A DNA stretch of 64,000 bases from JABFRZ01 sp031413955 (GCA_031413955.1 JANOGB010000260.1:1-64000), one strand, 5' to 3'. Numbered from the stretch's first letter, positions 17,357 to 25,849 are shown. Program-made: numbers and translations. The notes: generated by a model not told the origin, from the sequence alone.

Positions 17357-19288
17357 GTGAACTTCGTCGTGCTCCTCGTCGTGCTGGCGCTGGCCGGGGC
17401 CACGCTTCCGCTCGTCGTCGAGGCCCGGCGCGCGCGCTCGCCGCTGGTCCGGCGCGCCGCGCCCGCCGTGTGGATCGCCTGCACGCTCGCCGCCGGAGCC
17501 GTGGCCGCGCGCGAGGGGCCGGGGCCGTGGACCCTGCGCACGGCCGCCGAGCGCCCGCTCGTACGTCCGGCCGACGACTACGTCTCCTCGGACGCTTGCC
17601 GTGCCTGCCACCCCTCCGAGTACGACTCCTGGCACGACACCTACCACCGCACGATGTCCCAGGTCGCCCTGGGTGAGAACGTGCTCGCGCCCTTCGACGG
17701 CCGCGAGCTCGCCGAGACGCTGCCCGGAGAAGGCTCGCTCGTGCCCTTCCGGCGCGGCGACGAGTACTGGGTCGAGCTCGACGATCCCTACCACGCGGGC
17801 GAGGGTCCGGCCCCGCGCGTCGAGCGCCGCGTCGTGCAGACCACCGGCTCGCACCACCAGCAGCTCTACTGGTTCGCCAGCGGGCACACGCGCGCGCTCG
17901 GGCTGCTCCCCTACGGCTACCGCATCGACGCCGAGCGCTGGTTGCCGGTCGCGGCCATGTTCCTGACGCCGCCGCGCGGCGAGCAATCGACCACCCTCGG
18001 GCGCTGGAACAGTTCCTGCCTGAAGTGCCACGCGACCCACGGCAAGCCGCGTTTCGCCGGGCCGGCGCAGATGGACACGCACGTGACCGAGCTCGGCATC
18101 GCCTGCGAGATGTGCCACGGTCCGGCTGCGGAGCACGTCGCGGCCAATCGCAATCCCTTGCGGCGTTATCGCCTGCACGGCGCGCAGGGCGGCGACCCCA
18201 CGATCGTGGATCCACAGGATCTTTCCGCCGAGCGCTCGACCGAGGTGTGCGGCCAGTGCCACGGCGTGACGCACCTCCTGACGAAGGAGAGCAAACGCGA
18301 CTGGGTCCAGAACGGCTTCTCCTTCCGTCCCGGCGACGATCTCTCCGTGACGCGTGGCCTGGGCGAGCCCCAAGAGGCCGAGGCCGACCTCAAGTTCTGG
18401 AAGGACGGCCAGATGCGCGTCACGGGCCGCGAATACAGCGCGCTCCTGCGCACGCCTTGCTTCCAGGCGGGCGAGCTGTCGTGCCTCTCCTGCCACCGCA
18501 TGCACCAGGCCGCCGACGATTCGCGCCCACGCGAGGAATGGCGCAACGACCTGCTCGCGCCGGGCATGGACGGCGAGCGCGCCTGCACGCAGTGTCACGC
18601 GCAGTTCGACGAGCTCGCCGCGCTCGAGGCCCACACGCACCACCGCGCCGCCTCCAGCGGCAGCCGTTGCCTCGACTGCCACATGCCCTTCACGGCCTAC
18701 GGCCTCATGGGCGGCATCCGCAGCCACGACGTCGAGCCGCCGACGGTGCAGAAGAGTCTCGGCACGGGCCGGCCCAACGCGTGCAACCAGTGTCACCTCG
18801 AGCGCACGCTGGCGTGGAGCGCGCGCTGGCTCTCCGAGTGGTACGGCACGCCCGTGCCGGAGCTCGGCGAGTCCGAGCGCACGCTCGCCGCCTCGGTCCT
18901 GTGGACGCTCCAGGGCGACGCGGGCCAGCGCGCGCTGCTCGCCTGGAGTTTCGGCTGGGAGCCCGCGCTCGCGGTCTCCGGCCGGGACTGGCGCCTGCCC
19001 TACCTGGCCTTGCTCATGAACGATCCCTATCACGCCGTGCGCTTCATCGCCGGACGCTCGGCACGCTCGGCACCCGAGTACGAGGGCCTCGCCTACGACC
19101 ACATGGCGACGCCCGAGGCGCGCCTCGCGCTGACCTCCGAGCTGCTCGAGCGCTGGGGCCGCTCGCGCGCGGCGGCCGAGGCCGCGCGTCCCGAGCTCCT
19201 GCTTGCCGAGGGCGGCGTGTGGCGCGAAGAGGACGTCCAGCGTCTGCTGCAAGGCCGCGACAACTCGGACGTGGTGCTGCAGGAATGA
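17357..19288 (+). CDS. Eight-heme c-type cytochrome, membrane anchored
   Basis: A protein of 643 residues with a GTG start. Two N-terminal membrane helices (about 2-20 and 36-50) are followed by a periplasmic domain with eight CXXCH sites: CRACH (81-85), CLKCH, CEMCH, CGQCH, CLSCH, CTQCH, CLDCH and CNQCH. The C-terminal 150 residues lack hemes and look helical. The order resembles cytochrome c554 and doubled-CXXCH multiheme families. It probably carries electrons in the periplasm; donor and acceptor are unknown. Its stop overlaps the start of the small membrane protein gene (ATGA), which may be its partner. Confidence 0.85.
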   Translation: MNFVVLLVVLALAGATLPLVVEARRARSPLVRRAAPAVWIACTLAAGAVAAREGPGPWTLRTAAERPLVRPADDYVSSDACRACHPSEYDSWHDTYHRTMSQVALGENVLAPFDGRELAETLPGEGSLVPFRRGDEYWVELDDPYHAGEGPAPRVERRVVQTTGSHHQQLYWFASGHTRALGLLPYGYRIDAERWLPVAAMFLTPPRGEQSTTLGRWNSSCLKCHATHGKPRFAGPAQMDTHVTELGIACEMCHGPAAEHVAANRNPLRRYRLHGAQGGDPTIVDPQDLSAERSTEVCGQCHGVTHLLTKESKRDWVQNGFSFRPGDDLSVTRGLGEPQEAEADLKFWKDGQMRVTGREYSALLRTPCFQAGELSCLSCHRMHQAADDSRPREEWRNDLLAPGMDGERACTQCHAQFDELAALEAHTHHRAASSGSRCLDCHMPFTAYGLMGGIRSHDVEPPTVQKSLGTGRPNACNQCHLERTLAWSARWLSEWYGTPVPELGESERTLAASVLWTLQGDAGQRALLAWSFGWEPALAVSGRDWRLPYLALLMNDPYHAVRFIAGRSARSAPEYEGLAYDHMATPEARLALTSELLERWGRSRAAAEAARPELLLAEGGVWREEDVQRLLQGRDNSDVVLQE

Positions 19289-19722
19289 GCACGGCCGCGG
19301 ACGAAGCCCTGATCCGGCGCCACCTGCGCTGGGGCTGGAGCGCGCTGCTCGTGTTCCTCCTCCTCGGGATCGTGCTCGAGGCCTTCCACGGCCTGAAGAT
19401 CGACTGGTACCTCAGCGTCGCCAACGACACGCGCCAGCTACTCTGGCGCCTGGCCCACACGCACGGGACGCTGCTCGGTCTCGTGCACCTCGGTTTCGCC
19501 TTCACCCTGCGCAGCGCCGAGCTCGCGCCCGCGCGCGGCGCACGCTTCGCCTCGGCCGCGCTGATCGGTGCGACCCTGCTCCTGCCCGGCGGTTTCCTGC
19601 TCGGCGGCCTGGTGATCCACGGCGGCGATCCGAGCCGCGCGATCGTGCTCGTGCCGGCCGGGGCGCTGCTCCTCTTGCTGTCCGTCGGCTGGGTCGCCCG
19701 CAGCGTGCTGCGCGGGCGCTGA
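19285..19722 (+). CDS. Small membrane protein coupled to the multiheme cytochrome
   Basis: A protein of 145 residues with four predicted membrane helices. Histidines occur at the helix ends (AHTHGTLLGLVHLG, and VIHGG), a pattern that could hold heme or a quinone head group, though that is speculative. The ATGA overlap with the cytochrome gene argues that the two products act together. Confidence 0.8.
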   Translation: MSTAADEALIRRHLRWGWSALLVFLLLGIVLEAFHGLKIDWYLSVANDTRQLLWRLAHTHGTLLGLVHLGFAFTLRSAELAPARGARFASAALIGATLLLPGGFLLGGLVIHGGDPSRAIVLVPAGALLLLLSVGWVARSVLRGR

Positions 19723-19755
19723 CGGATCCGCGCTCGCTGTCGTCTGCACCAACCC

Positions 19756-20994
19756 ATGGAGATCGTCTTCATCGCGCCGCACTTCCTGCCCGAGTTCCAG
19801 GGCGGAACCGAGACGGTCGTGCGCGCCCAGGCGCGCGCGCTCATGGCGCTCGGGCACCGCGTGCGCGTGGTCGCGGGCTCGGACCGTCTGCACGCGGGCG
19901 AGGACGTGGAGCGCGCGCAGGTGGGGGAGCTCGAGGTCGCCTTCCTCCTGTGCAAGCCCGACGAGCACTACGACCTGGCGCTCGCGCGCGAGCGCCTGCG
20001 GCCGCTGGTGCGCGAGCTCGTGCACGGCGCCGACCTCGTGCACGTGCACAACTGGTGGACGCTGCACTCGCACCTCGTGCGCGACGCGCGCGCGGCGGGC
20101 CTGCCGGTCGTGGTCACGTTCCACGACCTGTTCACCACCTGCCCGCGCTTCTTCCGCCTGCCGCCCGACCCGGCCATCCACTGCCCGCCGCCGGGCGAGT
20201 ACGACGTCTGCGCGCGCTGCGTGGCCGCGCAATCGGGCTGGAGCCACGAAGCGCTCCTGGCTGGTTTCGCGCAGCGCAACGAGTGGCTCGCGGCCGAGCT
20301 CGCCGCGGCGCAGGCCCTGGTGTTTCCCAGCCGGGCCCACGCCGTACGAGTCGGGGCGTACGTCGCGCTCGACCCCGCGCGCGTGTCGGTCGTCGCCCAC
20401 GGCCTGTCCGAGCCGCTGGCGCGCGTCGTGCAGCGCGGCTGGGACGGGCGCGAGCGCCTGCGCGTGCTCTTCCTCGGGCACCGCTCGGACTTCAAGGGCG
20501 TGCGCGATCTCGTGCGCGCCGCGGCCGCGCTCACCGCAGCCGAGCAGGAGCGCATCGAGCTCCTGCTACTCGGCACCGAGGTCGCGCGCGGCTTCGACGA
20601 CGAGCTGCGCCGTGAAGCAGGCTGCGTGCAGCTCGTGTTCGCCGGCAAGTATTCGCACGCCGAGCTCCCCGCGCGCCTCCTGGCCCTCGGCGGCGCGCAC
20701 CTCGGCGCCTTCCCGTCGCGCGCCTGGGAAAGCTACGGGCTCGTGCTCGACGAGCTGCTGGCCCTCGGCCTGCCGGTGTGGGTCGGCGACCGCGGCGCGC
20801 CCAAGGAGCGCGTCGGGCGTGCCGGACGCGTGCTGCCGGCCGAGGACCCGGGCGCGTGGACGCGCGCGCTCGCCGACGTGCTCGCCGATCCTGCGCAGCT
20901 CGAGCGCGAGCGCGCGGCCCTGCCGGCCCACGTGCGCACGTCCGCCGACGCGGCGCGCGAGCTCGACGCGCTCTACGCTCGCGTTTGCCACTGA
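19756..20994 (+). CDS. Family-4 glycosyltransferase
   Basis: Retaining GT-B enzyme. The 412-residue protein starts MEIVFIAPHFLPEFQGGTE, the usual N-terminal nucleotide-loop motif, then has HVHNWWTLHS and VVTFHDLFTTCP. The C-terminal Rossmann half (about 235-390) carries the donor-binding ESYGLVLDELLALGLPV segment as the E-x7-E motif. A CXXC pair in the middle (YDVCARC) is shared with other members of this subfamily. A small hairpin at 21001-21017 follows. Confidence 0.87.
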   Translation: MEIVFIAPHFLPEFQGGTETVVRAQARALMALGHRVRVVAGSDRLHAGEDVERAQVGELEVAFLLCKPDEHYDLALARERLRPLVRELVHGADLVHVHNWWTLHSHLVRDARAAGLPVVVTFHDLFTTCPRFFRLPPDPAIHCPPPGEYDVCARCVAAQSGWSHEALLAGFAQRNEWLAAELAAAQALVFPSRAHAVRVGAYVALDPARVSVVAHGLSEPLARVVQRGWDGRERLRVLFLGHRSDFKGVRDLVRAAAALTAAEQERIELLLLGTEVARGFDDELRREAGCVQLVFAGKYSHAELPARLLALGGAHLGAFPSRAWESYGLVLDELLALGLPVWVGDRGAPKERVGRAGRVLPAEDPGAWTRALADVLADPAQLERERAALPAHVRTSADAARELDALYARVCH

Positions 20995-21000
20995 GGGCAA

Positions 21001-21017
21001 CCGGAAACGCCTTCCGG
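21001..21017 (+). terminator. Small hairpin after the GT4 gene
   Basis: CCGGAA (21001-21006) pairs with TTCCGG (21012-21017) over a five-base loop, 6 bases after the stop codon. The stem is short and no T-run follows. Confidence 0.35.
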
Positions 21018-21081
21018 GCGCGCAGGAAACCTGGCGGCGGACTCGGGGGTGCCGTGGGGTATCCTCCAGGAGGCCCCGACC

Positions 21082-22749
21082 TTGAAGGCGCTCTATCCCC
21101 CCTTCGTCCTGCCCCAGGACCTCCCCAAGCGCGTGCTGGTCGTGGCGCCGCACCCCGACGACGAGATCTTCGGTTGCGGCGGCATGCTGGCCTGGCACGG
21201 GCGCCTCGGGGCCACGGTGCGGATCGTCGTGCTCTCCGACGGCGCGGCCGGCGATCCCGGGCAGCGCGACCTCTCCATCGTGGAGACGCGCCAGCGGGAG
21301 TCGCTGGCGGCAGGCAAGGTGCTCGGTTTTTCCGACTACCGCTTCCTCGATCTCTGTGACGGGCAGCTCGGTAGCGTCCCGGACCTGCACCAGCGAATCG
21401 CGCGCGAGCTCGAGGAGTTCCAGCCCGAGCTGGTCTACGGCCCCTCGCCCCAGGAGCTGCACCCCGATCACCGCGCCGCCTCGCGCGCGCTCATCGCGGC
21501 CCTCGCGCGCGGTCCGCGCCGGCGCGTCTTCCTGTACGGCGTCAACTCGCAGGTCACGGCCAACGTGCTGTTCGACACCACGCCGGTGCGCGCGTTCAAG
21601 GTGGCGGCCGTCGAGTGCTTCGCGAGCCAGATCGTTTACCACGACCTGGTCGCGAAGGGCACGGCCGTCGACATCTCGCGCACGGTCAACGTCGAGGACG
21701 TGGGCGTCGTCTACATGGAGGGCTACGCCGAGGTCTGGAGCGACGAGCTCGCGGCCTACGAGCGCGAGTACCTGCCCGTGCTCGCACGCCTCTTGGGCGC
21801 GGAAAGGAGCTCGGCCGCGGCCCTCGGCTTGCCCGCGGCCACGGCCGTGATCTCGACCTGGAACAAACTCCAGGTCGTGCGCGAGAACCTGCGCTCGATC
21901 CGCGCCCAGTCGCTGCCCTTCGCCGAGATCGTGGTGGTCGACAACGCGAGCCAGGACGGCACGGCGGCGATGATCACGACGGAGTTCCCCGAGGTGCGCC
22001 TGATCGTGATGCCGCACTCGAACTACGGCGCCTGCGAGACCTTCAACGTAGGCTTCGCCAGCGCGACGCAGGAACTCGTGGCCATCCTCGACGACGACGT
22101 GGTGCTGCCCAGCGACTGGCTGGAGAAGGCCACGCGCCGCCTGGTGAGCGAGCCCGCCACCACGGCCGTCGTCTCGACCGAGACGATCGAGCCCGGCATG
22201 CCGAGCGAGTACATCGCCGCCTCGAAGCAGAAGGGCCGGCGCTACATGAGCACGTTTCGCGGCTGTGGCTCGCTGGCGCGGCGCGCGGCGCTCGCGCAGG
22301 CCGGCTACTACGACGAGCGCCTCTTCCTCTACGGCAACGAGCGCGACCTCACCTGCCGCCTCTTGAACCTCGGCTACCGCGTGCTGCAGGACCCGGAGAT
22401 CGAGATCCACCACAAGACGCCCTTCGGGATCCAGATGGGCAAGCGCAGCCTCTACTATCACGCGCGCAACGCGTGGCTCTCGATGCTGAAGTACGCGCCG
22501 CTCGAGGACCTTCTGCGTATGCCGTTCCTGGTGCTCTCGCAGGTGCTGCTGCGCGGCGACGCGCAGGAAGCAGATGGCGCCGCGACCGACGCCACCGGCA
22601 CGATCGGCATCGGCAAATCGATCCGCCAGACTCCGGGCGCGCCGTGGATCCTGTGCAAGGCCGCGCTGAGCGTGCTGTGGAACGTGCCGTATTGTCTGAA
22701 GCGCCGCCAGCCCGTGCACGCACCCGACTTCCAGCTCCCGCTCGGCTGA
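21082..22749 (+). CDS. Fusion of PIG-L deacetylase and family-2 glycosyltransferase
   Basis: A protein of 555 residues combining two activities. Residues about 10-240 form a PIG-L deacetylase with APHPDDEIFG and ELHPDHRAA as metal motifs. Residues about 255-500 form a GT2 domain with STWNK, VVVDNASQDGT, AILDDDVVLP and the later GNERDLTCR. I chose the TTG at 21082 because CAGGAGG stands 9 bases upstream; a GTG at 21049 in the same frame is the alternative. The pair suggests deacetylation and transfer on the same glycan, which the separate gene 16177-16911 also hints at. Confidence 0.87.
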   Translation: MKALYPPFVLPQDLPKRVLVVAPHPDDEIFGCGGMLAWHGRLGATVRIVVLSDGAAGDPGQRDLSIVETRQRESLAAGKVLGFSDYRFLDLCDGQLGSVPDLHQRIARELEEFQPELVYGPSPQELHPDHRAASRALIAALARGPRRRVFLYGVNSQVTANVLFDTTPVRAFKVAAVECFASQIVYHDLVAKGTAVDISRTVNVEDVGVVYMEGYAEVWSDELAAYEREYLPVLARLLGAERSSAAALGLPAATAVISTWNKLQVVRENLRSIRAQSLPFAEIVVVDNASQDGTAAMITTEFPEVRLIVMPHSNYGACETFNVGFASATQELVAILDDDVVLPSDWLEKATRRLVSEPATTAVVSTETIEPGMPSEYIAASKQKGRRYMSTFRGCGSLARRAALAQAGYYDERLFLYGNERDLTCRLLNLGYRVLQDPEIEIHHKTPFGIQMGKRSLYYHARNAWLSMLKYAPLEDLLRMPFLVLSQVLLRGDAQEADGAATDATGTIGIGKSIRQTPGAPWILCKAALSVLWNVPYCLKRRQPVHAPDFQLPLG

Positions 22750-22791
22750 ATTCCCTCGGCTGAGCTCAACCGGACACCGAACCACACTCGA

Positions 22792-23814
22792 ATGCTGCGC
22801 ACCCGCATCGCCGGCGTCGGCGGCTACGTCCCGCCGCACCTCGTGCGCAACGAGGACCTCGAGGGGCCGATGGAGATCTCGGCCGAGGCCATCCTGCGCC
22901 GCACCGGGATCCGCCAGCGCTACTGGGCCGACCGCGATCCGAGACTCGCGACCTCCGACCTCGCGCTGCAGGCGTCCCTGCGCGCGCTCGAGCACGCCGA
23001 GCTCCCCAGGTCAGCGATCGATCTGGTCATCGTGGCCACGCTCTCGCCCGACGCGTCCGCGCCGGCCACGGCCTGCTTCCTGCAGGAAAAGCTGGATCTG
23101 CCCGGCATCCCGGCCTTCGACGTGCGCGCGCAGTGCTCGGGCTTCCTGTACGGGCTCGAGATCGCCGATCTCTACATCCGTGCCGGCCAGCACAAGCACA
23201 TCCTGCTCGTGGGCGCCGAGCTGCAGTCGAAGCTGCTCGACATGACGCCGCGTGGCCGGAACGTGACGGTGTTGTTCGGCGACGGGGCCGGAGCCGTCGT
23301 GCTCTCCGCCACCGAGGTCGCCGACGTCTCGAAGCGCTCGCAGGAATCGTTCGTCTACTCCACGCACCTGCACTCCGACGGCGCGCTGCTCGGCCACCTC
23401 CTGTGGCAGCACCCCGGCACGATGAACCGCCAGTACGTCACGCCCGAGCTCGTCGGTGCCCCGGCCTCGCACCCGCAGATGAAGGGCCACGAGCTCTTCG
23501 ACATCTGCATGGAGCGCATGCCCGAGGTCTCGCGCGCCGCCCTCGCCGCCCACGGCTTCGCGCCGAGCGACGTGGGCCTCTTCGTGATCCACCAGTCCAA
23601 CCAGCGCATCAACCACGCCTACGCCGACGCCATGGGCGTCCCGCACGCCAAGGTCTTCAGCACCATCGAGCGCTTCGGCAACACGACCGCCGCCACGATC
23701 CCGCTCGGACTCTCCGAAGCCGTGAACGAGGGCGTGCTGCAGCCCGGGATGCTGGTGCTCTCCTGCTCCTTCGGCAGCGGCATCACCTGGGGCGCGGCGC
23801 TGTATCGGTGGTGA
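22792..23814 (+). CDS. 3-oxoacyl-ACP synthase III family (KAS III) enzyme
   Basis: Condenses an acyl-CoA with malonyl-ACP, or catalyses a related acyl transfer. The 340-residue protein has the full triad: Cys in RAQCSGF (about 113), His in VIHQSNQR (about 265) and Asn in FGNTTAATIP (about 300). It lacks fatty-acid neighbours (fabD, fabG, acpP) and sits behind glycan genes, so it may serve a specialised acyl chain rather than general fatty-acid initiation. That role is inferred. It converges with the EamA gene with a gap of 9 bases. Confidence 0.85.
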   Translation: MLRTRIAGVGGYVPPHLVRNEDLEGPMEISAEAILRRTGIRQRYWADRDPRLATSDLALQASLRALEHAELPRSAIDLVIVATLSPDASAPATACFLQEKLDLPGIPAFDVRAQCSGFLYGLEIADLYIRAGQHKHILLVGAELQSKLLDMTPRGRNVTVLFGDGAGAVVLSATEVADVSKRSQESFVYSTHLHSDGALLGHLLWQHPGTMNRQYVTPELVGAPASHPQMKGHELFDICMERMPEVSRAALAAHGFAPSDVGLFVIHQSNQRINHAYADAMGVPHAKVFSTIERFGNTTAATIPLGLSEAVNEGVLQPGMLVLSCSFGSGITWGAALYRW

Positions 23815-23823
23815 GGCGTTCGC

Positions 23824-24663
23824 TCAGCGCGTGATCAGCACGATCGCGCCGAGCGCGAGCGCGAGCCCGAGCTGCTGGACGGGGCGCGGGCGATCGCGCA
23901 GGAACAGGACGCCGAGCAGCACCGTGAAGGCCGGGTAGAGGTTCGAGAGCGTGGCCACGATCGAGAGCGGCGCGCCGGCGAGCGCGAACAGGTAGCAGCC
24001 ATTCGCGCCGATGTCGAGCACGCCCGCGGCGAGCGCGGGGGCCGGCGAGACGCCCGCGGGCCACGGGCGCTGGCGGCGCAGCAGCAGGAGGAGGCCGAAG
24101 GAGAAGACGGCGGTCGTGCGGGCGACGAGCAGCGGCAAGAGGCCTTGCTCCGAGCCGGCGCGCTCGAAGGCGATCAGGAACGCGCCGATGAAGACGCCCG
24201 AGACGGCCGCGAGCAGCAGCGCGCGGCGGCGCCGTGCCGGAGCGAGTGCGCTGGCGCGCCCGTCGGCGGAGACCAGCACGATCGTCAGCGCGGCGAGGGC
24301 GATGCCGGCCCAGGCGCTCGGGCTCGGGCGCTCGCCCAGGAAGACGCCGAACAGGATCGGTCCGGCCGTGCCGATCACGGCCGAGAGCGGCGCGACCTCG
24401 CTCGCGTTGCCGAGCGCCAGCGCGGGATAGAGCGTCAGCGCGGCGATGCTGCCGGTCGTTCCGGCCAGCGCGCCCCAGACAAGCGTCTGCGCGCTCGGCG
24501 CGTGCTCCGCCGTCCACGGCACCCACAGGAGGAGCAGCGCCAGGCCCGTCAGCAGCACCACGAAGGCGGTCGAGAGCGCCGGCGCGCGGCGCGCCGAGAG
24601 ACCGCCGAAGAAGTCGCCGGCACCGAAGGCGCAGGCGGCGCAGAGGGAGAGGAGCACGGGCAC
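23824..24663 (-). CDS. EamA/DMT-family transporter
   Basis: A protein of 279 residues with ten predicted membrane helices in two EamA-type halves (about 1-135 and 145-279), the second ending GVLFLRDRPRPVQQLG. Such proteins export metabolites or drugs, and substrate cannot be predicted. The start is a GTG at 24663, with a TATTCT -10 element only 9 bases upstream on the minus strand. Confidence 0.82.
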   Translation of the reverse strand: MPVLLSLCAACAFGAGDFFGGLSARRAPALSTAFVVLLTGLALLLLWVPWTAEHAPSAQTLVWGALAGTTGSIAALTLYPALALGNASEVAPLSAVIGTAGPILFGVFLGERPSPSAWAGIALAALTIVLVSADGRASALAPARRRRALLLAAVSGVFIGAFLIAFERAGSEQGLLPLLVARTTAVFSFGLLLLLRRQRPWPAGVSPAPALAAGVLDIGANGCYLFALAGAPLSIVATLSNLYPAFTVLLGVLFLRDRPRPVQQLGLALALGAIVLITR

Positions 24664-24672
24664 GCGCGCGAG

Positions 24673-24678
24673 AGAATA
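24673..24678 (-). promoter_or_regulatory. -10 element of the EamA gene
   Basis: TATTCT (24678-24673, minus strand) stands 9 bases before the GTG at 24663, which implies a leaderless or nearly leaderless transcript. No strong -35 is seen. Confidence 0.4.
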
Positions 24679-24695
24679 GCGGCTCGCCCTTCCTC

Positions 24696-24804
24696 TGGGA
24701 GCGCCGGGCTCCAGCCCGGCTTCTTTCTTCTTGCCTCTTCTTCCCGGACTTTGGAGAGCGGAAAAGAAAAGAAACGGAGCCGGGCTGGAGCCCGGCGCTC
24801 CCAG
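24696..24804. repeat. Family-A palindromic element, copy 2 (complete, intergenic)
   Basis: This copy defines the element best: boundary TGGGAGC, left arm GCCGGGCTCCAGCCCGGC, a 70-base pyrimidine-to-purine spacer, right arm GCCGGGCTGGAGCCCGGC, and boundary GCTCCCAG. Each arm is itself a palindrome and the two ends are also inverted. It lies between the EamA gene and the end of sigZ. Confidence 0.85.
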
Positions 24805-24813
24805 GTGAACGCC

Positions 24814-25392
24814 TCAGTCGCCGCAGCCTTCGGCGCAGCGTCCGTCGGCGCGCCGGTGCGCGTCAAGGATTCCGCCGCGTGCGTCCCGGGCGAAGGTGCA
24901 GCAGGCTTCGAGGCGTGCACGGAGCTTGGCGCGGGCGCGCTGCACGCGCGACTTCGCGCCCGAGAGCGAGAGGCCCTGGCGTTCGGCGAGCTCGCGCTGG
25001 GTGCGGCCCACGAGATCGACGAAGCGTAGAGCCTCGGCGTCCTCCGGGTCGAGCTCGCCGAGGTGGCTTTCCAGCCAGCCGGCCACGACGCGGTCGAGGT
25101 TGGGCTCGTCCGCCGCTGCGGGCGCGAGCTCCTCATCCGCTTCCGCGGCTGGCGTTCCGCGCCGGCGCAGATGATCGCGGAGCACGTTGCGCGCGATCGT
25201 CCCGAGCCAGGCACGCATGCTGGCGGCGTCCACGAGCGTGTCGATGCGTTCGTGGACACGCAGGAACGTCTCCTGCAGCAGGTCCTCGGCGTCGGCCGCG
25301 CTGCCCGCGCTCTTCTCGAACCAGCCGCGCAGGCGCGCGCTCGATTCGCGCCACAGGGTCTCGAGTTCGGGGGCGGCGCTCACGCTCTCCAC
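24814..25392 (-). CDS. sigZ: SigZ-type ECF RNA polymerase sigma factor
   Basis: A protein of 192 residues with region 2 (about 25-90, containing DAEDLLQETFLRVHERID) and region 4 (about 120-175, ELAERQGLSLSGAKSRVQRAR). The cysteine-bearing tail CCTFARDARGGILDAH and CAEGC is characteristic of SigZ and may bind metal. The GTG start at 25392 is one base after the arsI stop codon, so the pair is co-transcribed. The neighbour suggests a role in a metalloid or metal response; this is inference. Confidence 0.85.
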   Translation of the reverse strand: MESVSAAPELETLWRESSARLRGWFEKSAGSAADAEDLLQETFLRVHERIDTLVDAASMRAWLGTIARNVLRDHLRRRGTPAAEADEELAPAAADEPNLDRVVAGWLESHLGELDPEDAEALRFVDLVGRTQRELAERQGLSLSGAKSRVQRARAKLRARLEACCTFARDARGGILDAHRRADGRCAEGCGD

Positions 25393-25393
25393 G

Positions 25394-25849
25394 TCACGAG
25401 CAGCACTCGGGGGCGCAGCAGCTGGAGGACTCCTTGCCGCTCTTCTCCGCGATCACCTCTTCGAGCGCCAGGAAGAGCTCCCACTGCACGCCGCTCGGGT
25501 CCGTGGCCCAGAACTGGTCGAGGCGCGCGTAGCAGCACTCGGTGTTCTCCTTGCCGTGCGTGCCGAAGCCGGCCCGGGCCAGGCGCTCGCGCGCGGCGGC
25601 CAGCGCCTCCGCGTCCGGGAAGAGGATGCCCAGGTGCTGCAGCGCGCCGCTGCCGCGCTCGGCGCACTTCTGTGCGTTCAGGCCCAACACGAGACCGAGC
25701 TCCGCCGGCCAGAAGCGCACGTAGTCGGGCTTCTCGAGCACCGGCTCGACGCCGAAGAGCGCGCGATAGAAGGCGCTCGAGCGCGCCAGGTCCTGGGTGT
25801 CGAGCGAGACGTGGCTGGCGAGGCGCGTGGCGGTGGGGGCGGGCTGCAT
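25394..25849 (-). CDS. ArsI/CadI-family lyase (glyoxalase fold)
   Basis: A protein of 151 residues in the vicinal-oxygen-chelate fold: HVSLDTQDLARSSAFY at the start, HLGI as a metal ligand region, and ENTECCYARLDQFWATDP with the vicinal Cys pair that binds trivalent organoarsenicals in ArsI. The tail ends SSSCCAPECCS, another Cys cluster seen in this family. ArsI cleaves the carbon-arsenic bond of methylarsenite; CadI relatives are induced by cadmium. Which substrate applies here is not certain. It is the first gene of a pair with sigZ. Confidence 0.85.
   Translation of the reverse strand: MQPAPTATRLASHVSLDTQDLARSSAFYRALFGVEPVLEKPDYVRFWPAELGLVLGLNAQKCAERGSGALQHLGILFPDAEALAAARERLARAGFGTHGKENTECCYARLDQFWATDPSGVQWELFLALEEVIAEKSGKESSSCCAPECCS

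Noticed and set aside
21049..21081. GTG at 21049 as the start of the deacetylase-GT2 fusion
   Set aside because: A TTG at 21082 has a strong AGGAGG site at proper distance and gives the family-typical short N-terminus; the GTG remains possible.
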